NCBI GenBank assembly: GCA_936450465.1
Contig: OW388292.1
Coordinates: 12,667,756-12,731,755 of the forward strand
DNA from: Gibbula magus
Taxonomy: Eukaryota > Mollusca > Gastropoda > Trochida > Trochidae
Direction: 5' to 3'
Length of the DNA stretch: 64,000 nucleotides
Within the stretch, counting starts at the first letter, position 1. Every line of letters begins with the position of its first letter. Of this stretch, positions 47,701 through 61,042 are shown one piece after another. The position numbers and the translations under genes are program-made. The notes under the pieces are model-generated. The model made no database searches and was not told the origin of the DNA. It worked only from the letters and a program-made list of their open reading frames with translations.

Positions 47701-48902
47701 CTTGACTGTTTACCTAACATACTCTGTGGAGTATCGTGTAGGGCTTGACTGTTTACCTCACATACGTTGTGGAGTATCGTGTACGGTTTGACTGTTTACC
47801 TCACATACTTTGTTGAGTATCGTTTAGGGCTTGACTGTTTACCTCACATACTTTGTGGAGTATCGTGTAGGGCTTGACTGTTTACCCCTCATACTTTGTG
47901 GAGTATCGCGTAGGGCTTGACTGTTTACCTCACATACTTTGTGGAGTATCGTGTAGGGCTTGACTGTTTACCTCAAATACTTTGTGGAGTATCGTGTAGG
48001 GCTTGACTGTTTACCTCAAATACTTTGTGGAGTATGGTGTAGGGCTTGACTGTTTACCTCACATACTTTGTGGAGTATCGTGTAGGGCTTGACTGTTTAC
48101 CTCACATACTTTGTGGAGTATCGTGTAGGGCTTGACTGTTTACCTCACATACTTTGTGGAGTATCGTCTGGGGCTAGACTGTTTACCTCCCATACTTTGT
48201 GGAGTATCGTGCAGGGCTTGACTGTTTACCCCTCATACTTTGTGGAGTATCGTGTAGGGCTTGACTGTTTACCTCACATACGTTGAGTAGTATCGTGTAG
48301 GATTGATTGTTTACCTCACATACTTTGTGGAGTATCGTGTAGGGCTTGACTGTTTACCTCACATACGTTGTGGAGTATCGTGTAGGGCTTGACTGTTTAC
48401 CCCAAATACTTTGTGGAGTATCGTCTGGGGCTTGACTGTTTACCTCACATACGTTGTGGAGAATCGTGTAGGGCTTGACTGTTTAACCCAAATACTTTGT
48501 GGAGTATCGTCTGGGGCTTGACTGTTTACCTCACATACGTTGAGTAGTATCGTGTAGGATTGATTGTTTACCTCACATACTTTGTGGAGTATCGTGTAGG
48601 GCTTGACTGTTTACCTCACATACTTTGTTGAGTATCGTCTAGGGCTTGACTGTTTACCTCACATACTTTGTTGAGTATAGTGTAGGGCTTGACTGTTTAC
48701 CTCACATACTTTGTGGAGTATCGTGTAGGGCTTGACTGTTTACCCCTCATACTTTGTGGAGTATCGTGTAGGGCTTGACCGTTTACCTCACATATGTTGT
48801 GGAGTATCGTGTTCGTCTTAACTATTTACCCCACATACTTTGTGGAGTATCGCGTAGGGCTTGACTGTTTACCTCACATACGTTGAGTAGTATCGTGTAG
48901 GA
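35744..48902 (+). repeat. Satellite superblock 2 (about 13.2 kb)
   Basis: Starts with the same TTTACCTGACATAC marker and ends with the same TATGTTG/GTTCG/TTGAGTAG run. Both markers are displaced by 13,159 bp from superblock 1 to the matching end. The extra length comes from additional internal blocks such as the 1,631-bp tandem pair. Confidence 0.75.
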
Positions 48903-51900
48903 TTGATTGTTTACCTCACATACTTTGTGGAGTATCGTGTAGGGCTTGACTGTTTACCTGACATACTTTGTGGAGTATCGCGTAGGTCTTGTCTGTTTAC
49001 CTCACATACTTTGTGGAGTATCGTGTACGGCTTGACTGTTTACCTCACATACATTGTGGAGTATAGTGTAGGCCTTGTCTGTTTACCTCACATACTTTGT
49101 GGAGTATCGTGTAGGGCTTGACTGTTTACCTCACATACTTTGTGGAGTATCGTGTAGGGCTTGACTGTTTACCTCAAATACGTTGTGGAGTATCGTGTAG
49201 GGCTTGACTGTTTACCTCACATACATTGTGGAGTATAGTGTAGGCCTTGTCTGTTTACCTCACATACTTTGTGGAGTATCGTGTACGGCTTGACTGTTTA
49301 CCTCACATACATTGTGGAGTATAGTGTAGGCCTTGTCTGTTTACCTCACATACTTTGTGGAGTATCGTGTAGGGCTTGACTGTTTACCTCACACATTGTG
49401 GAGTATCGTTTTGGGCTTGACTGTTTACCTCACATACTTTGTGGAGTATCGTGTAGGGCTTGACTGTTTACCTCACATACGTTGTGGAGTATCGTGTAGG
49501 GCTTGACTGTTTACCTGACATACTTTGTGGAGTATCGCGTAGGTCTTGTCTGTTTACCTCACATACTTTGTGGAGTATCGTGTAGGGCTTGACTGTTTAC
49601 CTCACATACATTGTGGAGTATAGTGTAGGCCTTGTCTGTTTACCTCACATACTTTGTGGAGTATCGTGTACGGCTTGACTGTTTACCTCACATACATTGT
49701 GGAGTATAGTGTAGGCCTTGTCTGTTTACCTCACATACTTTGTGGAGTATCGTGTACGGCTTGACTGTTTACCTCACATACTTTTTTGGAATATCGTGTA
49801 GGACTTGACTGTTTACCTCACATACTTTGTGTAGTATCGTGTAGGGCTTGACTGTTTACCTCACACATTGTGGAGTATCCTGTAGGGCTTGTCTGTTTAC
49901 CTCACATACTTTTTTGGAATATCGTGTAGGACTTGACTGTTTACCTCACATACTTTGTGTAGTATCGTATACGGCTTTACTGTTTACCTCACATACTTTG
50001 TGGAGTATCGTGTAGGGCTTGACTGTTTACCTCACACATTGTGGAGTATCGTGTAGGACTTGACTGTTTACCTCACATACTTTGTGTAGTATCGTGTACG
50101 GCTTTACTGTTTACCTCACATACTTTGTGGAGTATAGTGTAGGCCTTGTCTGTTTACCTCACATATTTTGTGGAGTATCGCGTAGGGCTTGACTGTTTAC
50201 CTCACACATTGTGGAGTATCGTTTTGGGCTTGTCTGTTTACCTCACATACTTTGTGAAGTATCCTGTAGGGCTTGACTGTTTACCTCACATACGTTGTGG
50301 AGTATCGTGTAGGGCTTGACTGTTTACCTCACATACTTTGTGAAGTATCCTGTAGGGCTTGTCTGTTTACCTCACATACTTTTTTGGAATATCGTGTAGG
50401 ACTTGACTGTTTACCTCACATACTTTGTGGAGTATCGTGTACGGCTTGACTGTTTACCTCACATACTTTGTGGAGTATAGTGTAGGCCTTGTCTGTTTAC
50501 CTCACATATTTTGTGGAGTATCGCGTAGGGCTTGACTGTTTACCTCACACATTGTGGAGTATCGTTTTGGGCTTGTCTGTTTACCTCACATACTTTGTGG
50601 GGTATCCTGTAGGGCTTGACTGTTTACCTCACATACTTTTTTGGAATATCGTGTAGGACTTGACTGTTTACCTCACATACTTTGGGTAGTATCGTGTACG
50701 GCTTTACTGTTTACCTCACATACTTTGTGGAGTATCGTGTAGGGCTTGACTGTTTACCTCACATACTTTGTGGAGTATCGCGTAGGTCTTGTCTGTTTAC
50801 CTCACATACTTTGTGGAGTATCCTGTAGGTCTTGTCTGTTTACCTCACATACTTTGTGGAGTATCGTGTAGGGCTTGACTGTTTACCTCACATACTCTGT
50901 GGAGTATCGTGTAGGATTGATTGTTTACCTCACATACTTTGTGGAGTATCGCGTAGGGCTTGACTGTTTACCTCACACATTGTGGAGTATCGTGTAGGGC
51001 TTGACTGTTTACCTCACATACTTTGTTGAGTATCGTGTAGGGCTTGACTGTTTACCTCACATACTTTGTGGAGTATCGTGTAGGGCTTGACTGTTTACCT
51101 CACATACTTTGTGGAGTATCGTGTAGGGCTTGACTGTTTACCTCACATACTTTGTGGAGTATCGCGTAGGGCTTGACTGTTTACCTCACATACGTTGTGG
51201 AGTATCGTCTGGGGCTTGACTGTTTACCTCACATACGTTGTGGAGTATCGTGTAGGGCTTGACTGTTTACCTCACATACTTTGTGGAGTATCGTATGGGG
51301 CTTGACTGTTTACCTCAAATATTTTGTGGAGTATCATGCAGGGCTTGACTGTTTACCTCACATACTTTGTGGAGTATCGTGTAGGGCTTGACTTTTTACC
51401 TCACATACTTTGTGGAGTATCGTCTGGGGCTTGACTGTTTACCTCACATACGTTGTGGAGTATCGCGTAGGGCTTGACTGTTTACCTCACATACTTTGTT
51501 GAGTATCGTCTGGGGCTTGACTGTTTACCTCACATACTTTGTGGAGTATCGCGTAGGGCTTGACTGTTTACCTCACACATTGTGGAGTATCGTGTAGGGC
51601 TTGACTGTTTACCTCACATACTTTGTTGAGTATCGCGTAGGGCTTGACTGTTTACCTCACATACTTTGTGGAGTATGGTGTAGGGCTTGACTGTTTACCT
51701 CACATACTTTGTGGAGTATCGTGTAGGGCTTGACTGTTTACCTCACATACTTTGTGGAGTATCGCGTAGGGCTTGACTGTTTACCTCACATACGTTGTGG
51801 AGTATCGTCTGGGGCTTGACTGTTTACCTCACATACGTTGTGGAGTATCGTGTAGGGCTTGACTGTTTACCTCACATACTTTGTGAAGTATCCTGTAGGG

Positions 51901-54900
51901 CTTGTCTGTTTACCTCACATACTTTTTTGGAATATCGTGTAGGACTTGACTGTTTACCTCACATACTTTGGGTAGTATCGTGTACGGCTTTACTGTTTAC
52001 CTCACATACTTTGTGGAGTATCGTGTAGGGCTTGACTGTTTACCTCACATACTTTGTGGAGTATCGCGTAGGTCTTGTCTGTTTACCTCACATACTTTGT
52101 GGAGTATCCTGTAGGTCTTGTCTGTTTACCTCACATACTTTGTGGAGTATCGTGTAGGGCTTGACTGTTTACCTCACATACTCTGTGGAGTATCGTGTAG
52201 GATTGATTGTTTACCTCACATACTTTGTGGAGTATCGCGTAGGGCTTGACTGTTTACCTCACACATTGTGGAGTATCGTGTAGGGCTTGACTGTTTACCT
52301 CACATACTTTGTGGAGTATCGTGTAGGGCTTGACTGTTTACCTCACATACTTTGTGGAGTATCGTGTAGGGCTTGACTGTTTACCTCACATACTTTGTGG
52401 AGTATCGCGTAGGGCTTGACTGTTTACCTCACACATTGTGGAGTATCGTGTAGGATTGATTGTTTACCTCACATACTTTGTGGAGTATCCTGTAGGTCTT
52501 GTCTGTTTACCTCACATACTTTGTGGAGTATCGTGTAGGGCTTGACTGTTTACCTCACATACTCTGTGGAGTATCGTGTAGGATTGATTGTTTACCTCAC
52601 ATACTTTGTGAAGAATCCTGTAGGGCTTGACTGTTTACCTCACATACTTTGTGGAGTATCGTGTAGGGCTTGTCTGTTTACCTCACATACTTTGTGGAGT
52701 ATCGTGTAGGGCTTGACTGTTTACCTCACATACTTTGTGGAGTATCGTGTAGGGCTTGACTGTTTACCTCACATACTTTGTGGAGTATCGTGTAGGGCTT
52801 GACTGTTTACCTCACATACTTTGTGGAGTATCGCGTAGGGCTTGACTGTTTACCTCACATACGTTGTGGAGTATCGTCTGGGGCTTGACTGTTTACCTCA
52901 AGTACGTTGTGGAGTATCGTGTAGGGCTTGACTGTTTACCTCACATACTTTGTGGAGTATCGTATGGGGCTTGACTGTTTACCTCAAATATTTTGTGGAG
53001 TATCATGCAGGGCTTGACTGTTTACCTCACATACTTTGTGGAGTATCGTGTAGGGCTTGACTGTTTACCTCACATACTTTGTGGAGTATCGTCTGGGGCT
53101 TGACTGTTTACCTCACATACGTTGTGGAGTATCGCGTAGGGCTTGACTGTTTACCTCACATACTTTGTTGAGTATCGTCTGGGGCTTGACTGTTTACCTC
53201 ACATACGTTGTGGAGTATCGCGTAGGGCTTGACTGTTTACCTCACATACTTTGTTGAGTATCGTCTGGGGCTTGACTGTTTACCTCACATACGTTGTGGA
53301 GTATCGTGTAGGGCTTGACTGTTTACCTCACATACTTTGTGGAGTATCGTGTAGGGCTTGACTGTTTACCTCACATACTTTGTGGAGTATGGTGTAGGGC
53401 TTGACTGTTTACCTCACATACTTTGTGGAGTATCGTGTAGGGCTTGACTGTTTACCTCACATACTTTGTGGAGTATCGCGTAGGGCTTGACTGTTTACCT
53501 CACATACGTTGTGGAGTATCGTCTGGGGCTTGACTGTTTACCTCACATACGTTGTGGAGTATCGTGTAGGGCTTGACTGTTTACCTCACATACTTTGTGA
53601 AGTATCCTGTAGGGCTTGTCTGTTTACCTCACATACTTTTTTGGAATATCGTGTAGGACTTGACTGTTTACTTCACATACTTTGGGTAGTATCGTGTACG
53701 GCTTTACTGTTTACCTCACATACTTTGTTGAGTATCGTGTAGGGCTTGACTGTTTACCTCACATACTTTGTGGAGTATCGCGTAGGTCTTGTCTGTTTAC
53801 CTCACATACTTTGTGGAGTATCCTGTAGGTCTTGTCTGTTTACCTCACATACTTTGTGGAGTATCGTGTAGGGCTTGACTGTTTACCTCACATACTCTGT
53901 GGAGTATCGTGTAGGATTGATTGTTTACCTCACATACTTTGTGGAGTATCGCGTAGGGCTTGACTGTTTACCTCACACATTGTGGAGTATCGTGTAGGGC
54001 TTGACTGTTTACCTCACATACTTTGTGGAGTATCGTGTAGGGCTTGACTGTTTACCTCACATACTTTGTGGAGTATCGTGTAGGGCTTGACTGTTTACCT
54101 CACATACTTTGTGGAGTATCGCGTAGGGCTTGACTGTTTACCTCACACATTGTGGAGTATCGTGTAGGATTGATTGTTTACCTCACATACTTTGTGGAGT
54201 ATCCTGTAGGTCTTGTCTGTTTACCTCACATACTTTGTGGAGTATCGTGTAGGGCTTGACTGTTTACCTCACATACTCTGTGGAGTATCGTGTAGGATTG
54301 ATTGTTTACCTCACATACTTTGTGAAGTATCCTGTAGGGCTTGACTGTTTACCTCACATACTTTGTGGAGTATCGTGTAGGGCTTGTCTGTTTACCTCAC
54401 ATACTTTGTGGAGTATCGTGTAGGGCTTGACTGTTTACCTCACATACTTTGTGGAGTATCGTGTAGGGCTTGACTGTTTACCTCACATACTTTGTGGAGT
54501 ATCGCGTAGGGCTTGACTGTTTACCTCACATACGTTGTGGAGTATCGTCTGGGGCTTGACTGTTTACCTCACATACGTTGTGGAGTATCGTGTAGGGCTT
54601 GACTGTTTACCTCACATACGTTGTGGAGTATCGTGTAGGGCTTGACTGTTTACCTCACATACTTTGTGGAGTATCGTATGGGGCTTGACTGTTTACCTCA
54701 AATATTTTGTGGAGTATCATGCAGGGCTTGACTGTTTACCTCACATACTTTGTGGAGTATCGTGTAGGGCTTGACTGTTTACCTCACATACTTTGTGGAG
54801 TATCGTCTGGGGCTTGACTGTTTACCTCACATACGTTGTGGAGTATCGCGTAGGGCTTGACTGTTTACCTCACATACTTTGTTGAGTATCGTCTGGGGCT

Positions 54901-57900
54901 TGACTGTTTACCTCACATACGTTGTGGAGTATCGCGTAGGGCTTGACTGTTTACCTCACATACTTTGTTGAGTATCGTCTGGGGCTTGACTGTTTACCTC
55001 ACATACGTTGTGGAGTATCGTGTAGGGCTTGACTGTTTACCTCACATACTTTGTGGAGTATCGTGTAGGGCTTGACTGTTTACCTCACATACTTTGTGGA
55101 GTATCGTCTGGGGCTTGACTGTTTACCTCACATACGTTGTGGAGTATCGCGTAGGGCTTGACTGTTTACCTCACATACGTTGTGGAGTATCGTCCGGGGC
55201 TTGACTGTTTACCTCACATACGTTGTGGAGTATCGCGTAGGGCTTGACTGTTTACCTCACATACTTTGTTGAGTATCGTCTGGGGCTTGACTGTTTACCT
55301 CACATACGTTGTGGAGTATCGTCTGGGGCTTGACTGTTTACCTCACATACTTTGTGGAGTATCGTGTAGGGCTTGACTGTTTACCTCACATACTTTGTGG
55401 AGTATCGCGTAGGGCTTGACTGTTTACCTCACATACGTTGTGGAGTATCGTCTGGGGCTTGACTGTTTACCTCACATACGTTGTGGAGTATCGTGTAGGG
55501 CTTGACTGTTTACCTCACATACTTTGTGGAGTATCGTGTAGGGCTTGACTGTTTACCTCACATACTTTGTGGAGTATCGTATGGGGCTTGACTGTTTACC
55601 TCAAATATTTTGTGGAGTATCATGCAGGGCTTGACTGTTTACCTCACATACTTTGTGGAGTATCGTGTAGGGCTTGACTGTTTACCTCACATACTTTGTG
55701 GAGTATCGTCTGGGGCTTGACTGTTTACCTCACATACGTTGTGGAGTATCGCGTAGTTCTTGACTGTTTACCTCACATACTTTGTTGAGTATCGTCTGGG
55801 GCTTGACTGTTTACCTCACATACGTTGTGGAGTATCGCGTAGGGCTTGACTGTTTACCTCACATACTTTGTTGAGTATCGTCTGGGGCTTGACTGTTTAC
55901 CTCACATACGTTGTGGAGTATCGTGTAGGGCTTGACTGTTTACCTCACATACTTTGTGGAGTATCGTGTAGGGCTTGACTGTTTACCTCACATACTTTGT
56001 GGAGTATCGTCTGGGGCTTGACTGTTTACCTCACATACTTTGTGGAGTATCGCGTAGGGCTTGACTGTTTACCTCACATACGTTGTGGAGTATCGTCCGG
56101 GGCTTGACTGTTTACCTCACATACGTTGTGGAGTATCGCGTAGGGCTTGACTGTTTACCTCACATACTTTGTTGAGTATCGTCTGGGGCTTGACTGTTTA
56201 CCTCACATACGTTGTGGAGTATCGTGTAGGGCTTGACTGTTTACCTCACATACTTTGTGGAGTATCGTGTAGGGCTTGACTGTTTACCTCACATACTTTG
56301 TGGAGTATCGTCTGGGGCTTGACTGTTTACCTCACATACGTTGTGGAGTATCGCGTAGGGCTTGACTGTTTACCTCACATACGTTGTGGAGTATCGTCCG
56401 GGGCTTGACTGTTTACCTCACATACGTTGTGGAGTATCGCGTAGGGCTTGACTGTTTACCTCACATACTTTGTTGAGTATCGTCTGGGGCTTGACTGTTT
56501 ACCTCACATACGTTGTGGAGTATCGTGTAGGGCTTGACTGTTTACCTCACATACTTTGTGGAGTATCGTGTAGGGCTTGACTGTTTACCTCACATACTTT
56601 GTGGAGTATCGCGTAGGGCTTGACTGTTTACCTCACATACGTTGTGGAGTATCGTCTGGGGCTTGACTGTTTACCTCACATACGTTGTGGAGTATCGTGT
56701 AGGGCTTGACTGTTTACCTCACATACTTTGTGGAGTATCGTCTGGGGCTTGACTGTTTACCTCACATACGTTGTGGAGTATCGTGTACGGTTTGACTGTT
56801 TACCTCACATACGTTGTGGAGTATCGTGTAGGGCTTGACTGTTTACCCCACATACTTTGTGTAGTATCGTGTACGGCTTGACTGTTTACCCCACATACTT
56901 TGTTGAGTATCGTCTGGGGCTTGACTGTTTACCTCACATACTTTGTGGAGTATCGTGTAGGGCTTGACTGTTTACCTCACATACTTTGTGGAGTATCGTC
57001 TGGGGCTTGACTGTTTACCTCACATACGTTGTGGAGTATCGCGTAGGGCTTGACTGTTTACCTCACATACGTTGTGGAGTATCGTCCGGGGCTTGACTGT
57101 TTACCTCACATACGTTGTGGAGTATCGCGTAGGGCTTGACTGTTTACCTCACATACTTTGTTGAGTATCGTCTGGGGCTTGACTGTTTACCTCACATACG
57201 TTGTGGAGTATCGTGTAGGGCTTGACTGTTTACCTCACATACTTTGTGGAGTATCGTGTAGGGCTTGACTGTTTACCTCACATACTTTGTGGAGTATCGC
57301 GTAGGGCTTGACTGTTTACCTCACATACGTTGTGGAGTATCGTCTGGGGCTTGACTGTTTACCTCACATACGTTGTGGAGTATCGTGTAGGGCTTGACTG
57401 TTTACCTCACATACTTTGTGGAGTATCGTGTAGGGCTTGACTGTTTACCTCACATACTTTGTGGAGTATCGTATGGGGCTTGACTGTTTACCTCAAATAT
57501 TTTGTGGAGTATCATGCAGGGCTTGACTGTTTACCTCACATACTTTGTGGAGTATCGTGTAGGGCTTGACTGTTTACCTCACATACTTTGTGGAGTATCG
57601 TCTGGGGCTTGACTGTTTACCTCACATACGTTGTGGAGTATCGCGTAGGGCTTGACTGTTTACCTCACATACTTTGTTGAGTATCGTCTGGGGCTTGACT
57701 GTTTACCTCACATACGTTGTGGAGTATCGCGTAGGGCTTGACTGTTTACCTCACATACTTTGTTGAGTATCGTCTGGGGCTTGACTGTTTACCTCACATA
57801 CGTTGTGGAGTATCGTGTAGGGCTTGACTGTTTACCTCACATACTTTGTGGAGTATCGTGTAGGGCTTGACTGTTTACCTCACATACTTTGTGGAGTATC

Positions 57901-60900
57901 GTCTGGGGCTTGACTGTTTACCTCACATACGTTGTGGAGTATCGCGTAGGGCTTGACTGTTTACCTCACATACGTTGTGGAGTATCGTCCGGGGCTTGAC
58001 TGTTTACCTCACATACGTTGTGGAGTATCGCGTAGGGCTTGACTGTTTACCTCACATAATTTGTTGAGTATCGTCTGGGGCTTGACTGTTTACCTCACAT
58101 ACGTTGTGGAGTATCGTGTAGGGCTTGACTGTTTACCTCACATACTTTGTGGAGTATCGTGTAGGGCTTGACTGTTTACCTCACATACTTTGTGGAGTAT
58201 CGTCTGGGGCTTGACTGTTTACCTCACATACGTTGTGGAGTATCGCGTAGGGCTTGACTGTTTACCTCACATACGTTGTGGAGTATCGTCCGGGGCTTGA
58301 CTGTTTACCTCACATACGTTGTGGAGTATCGCGTAGGGCTTGACTGTTTACCTCACATACTTTGTTGAGTATCGTCTGGGGCTTGACTGTTTACCTCACA
58401 TACGTTGTGGAGTATCGTGTAGGGCTTGACTGTTTACCTCACATACTTTGTGGAGTATCGTGTAGGGCTTGACTGTTTACCTCACATACTTTGTGGAGTA
58501 TCGCGTAGGGCTTGACTGTTTACCTCACATACGTTGTGGAGTATCGTCTGGGGCTTGACTGTTTACCTCACATACGTTGTGGAGTATCGTGTAGGGCTTG
58601 ACTGTTTACCTCACATACTTTGTGGAGTATCGTCTGGGGCTTGACTGTTTACCTCACATACGTTGTGGAGTATCGTGTACGGTTTGACTGTTTACCTCAC
58701 ATACGTTGTGGAGTATCGTGTAGGGCTTGACTGTTTACCCCACATACTTTGTGTAGTATCGTGTACGGCTTGACTGTTTACCCCACATACTTTGTGGAGT
58801 ATCGTGTAGGGCTTGACTGTTTACCCCACATACGTTGTGGAGTATCGTGTAGGGCTTGACTGTTTACCTCACATACTTTGTGGAGTATCGTCTGGGGCTT
58901 GACTGTTTACCTCACATACGTTGTGGAGTATCGTGTACGGTTTGACTATTTACCTCACATACGTTGTGGAGTATCGTGTAGGGCTTGACTGTTTACCCCA
59001 CATACTTTGTGTAGTATCGTGTACGGCTTGACTGTTTACCCCACATACTTTGTGGAGTATCGTGTAGGGCTTGACTGTTTACCTCACATACTTTGTGGAG
59101 TATCGTCTGGGGCTTGACTGTTTACCTCACATACTTTGTGGAGTATCGAGTAGGGATTGACTGTTTACCCCACATACTTTGTGTAGTATCGTGTACGGCT
59201 TGACTGTTTACCCCACATACTTTGTGGAGTATCGCGTAGGGCTTGTCTGTTTACCTCACATACTTTGTGGAGTATCGTCTGGGGCTTGACTGTTTACCTC
59301 ACATACTTTGTGGAGTATCGAGTAGGGATTGACTGTTTACCCCTCATATTTTGTGGAGTATCGTGTAGGGCTTGACTGTTTACCTCACATACGTTGTGGA
59401 GTATCGCGTAGGGCTTGACTGTTTACCTCACATACGTTGTGGAGTATCGTCTGGGGCTTGACTGTTTACCTAACATACTCTGTGGAGTATCGTGTAGGGC
59501 TTGACTGTTTACCTCACATACGTTGTGGAGTATCGTGTACGGTTTGACTGTTTACCTCACATACTTTGTTGAGTATCGTTTAGGGCTTGACTGTTTACCT
59601 CACATACTTTGTGGAGTATAGTGTAGGGCTTGACTGTTTACCCCTCATACTTTGTGGAGTATCGCGTAGGGCTTGACTGTTTACCTCACATACTTTGTGG
59701 AGTATCATGCAGGGCTTGACTTTTTACCTCACATACTTTGTGGAGTATCATGCAGGGCTTGACTGTTTACCTCACATACTCTGTGGAGTATCGTGTAGGG
59801 CTTGACTGTTTACCTCAAATACTTTGTGGAGTATGGTGTAGGGCTTGACTGTTTACCTCACATACTTTGTGGAGTATCGTGTAGGGCTTGACTGTTTACC
59901 TCACATACTTTGTGGAGTATCGTGTAGGGCTTGACTGTTTACCTCAAATACTTTGTGGAGTATCGTGTAGGATTGACTGTTTACCTCAAATACTTTGTGG
60001 AGTATCGTGTAGGAATGATAGTTTACCTCACATACTTTGTGGAGTATCGTGTAGGGCTTGACTGTTTACCTCACATACTTTGTGGAGTATCGTCTGGGGC
60101 TTGACTGTTTACCTCACATACTTTGTGGAGTATCGTGCAGGGCTTGACTGTTTACCCCTCATACTTTGTGGAGTATCGTGTAGGGCTTGACTGTTTACCT
60201 CACATACGTTGAGTAGTATCGTGTAGGATTGATTGTTTACCTCACATACTTTGTGGAGTATCGTGTAGGGCTTGACTGTTTACCTCACATACGTTGTGGA
60301 GTATCGTGTAGGGCTTGACTGTTTACCCCAAATACTTTGTGGAGTATCGTCTGGGGCTTGACTGTTTACCTCACATACGTTGTGGAGAATCGTGTAGGGC
60401 TTGACTGTTTAACCCAAATACTTTGTGGAGTATCGTCTGGGGCTTGACTGTTTACCTCACATACGTTGAGTAGTATCGTGTAGGATTGATTGTTTATCTC
60501 ACATACTTTGTGGAGTATCGTGTAGGGCTTGACTGTTTACCCCAAATACTTTGTGGAGTATCGTCTGGGGCTTGACTGTTAACCTCACATACGTTGTGGA
60601 GAATCGTGTAGGGCTTGACTGTTTAACCCAAATACTTTGTGGAGTATCGTCTGGGGCTTGACTGTTTACCTCACATACGTTGAGTAGTATCGTGTAGGAT
60701 TGATTGTTTACCTCACATACTTTGTGGAGTATCGTGTAGGGCTTGACTGTTTACCTCACATACTTTGTTGAGTATCGTCTAGGGCTTGACTGTTTACCTC
60801 ACATACTTTGTTGAGTATAGTGTAGGGCTTGACTGTTTACCTCACATACGTTGTGGAGTATCGTGTAGGGCTTGACTGTTTACCCCTCATACTTTGTGGA

Positions 60901-61042
60901 GTATCGTGTAGGGCTTGACCGTTTACCTCACATATGTTGTGGAGTATCGTGTTCGGCTTAACTATTTACCCCACATACTTTGTGGAGTATCGCGTAGGGC
61001 TTGACTGTTTACCTCACATACGTTGAGTAGTATCGTGTAGGA
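48903..61042 (+). repeat. Satellite superblock 3 (about 12.1 kb)
   Basis: The same start marker and, at its end, the same terminal run, displaced by 12,140 bp. It carries a private variant, CGTCCGGGG, absent from the other superblocks as far as I can see. Confidence 0.75.

Noticed and set aside
24599..53742. About twenty similar 60-83 residue proteins with LPHILCGVSC and LFTSHTLWSIV motifs
   Set aside because: They lie wholly within the 43-bp satellite and follow from its period not being a multiple of three. There is no codon-level constraint and no gene context.
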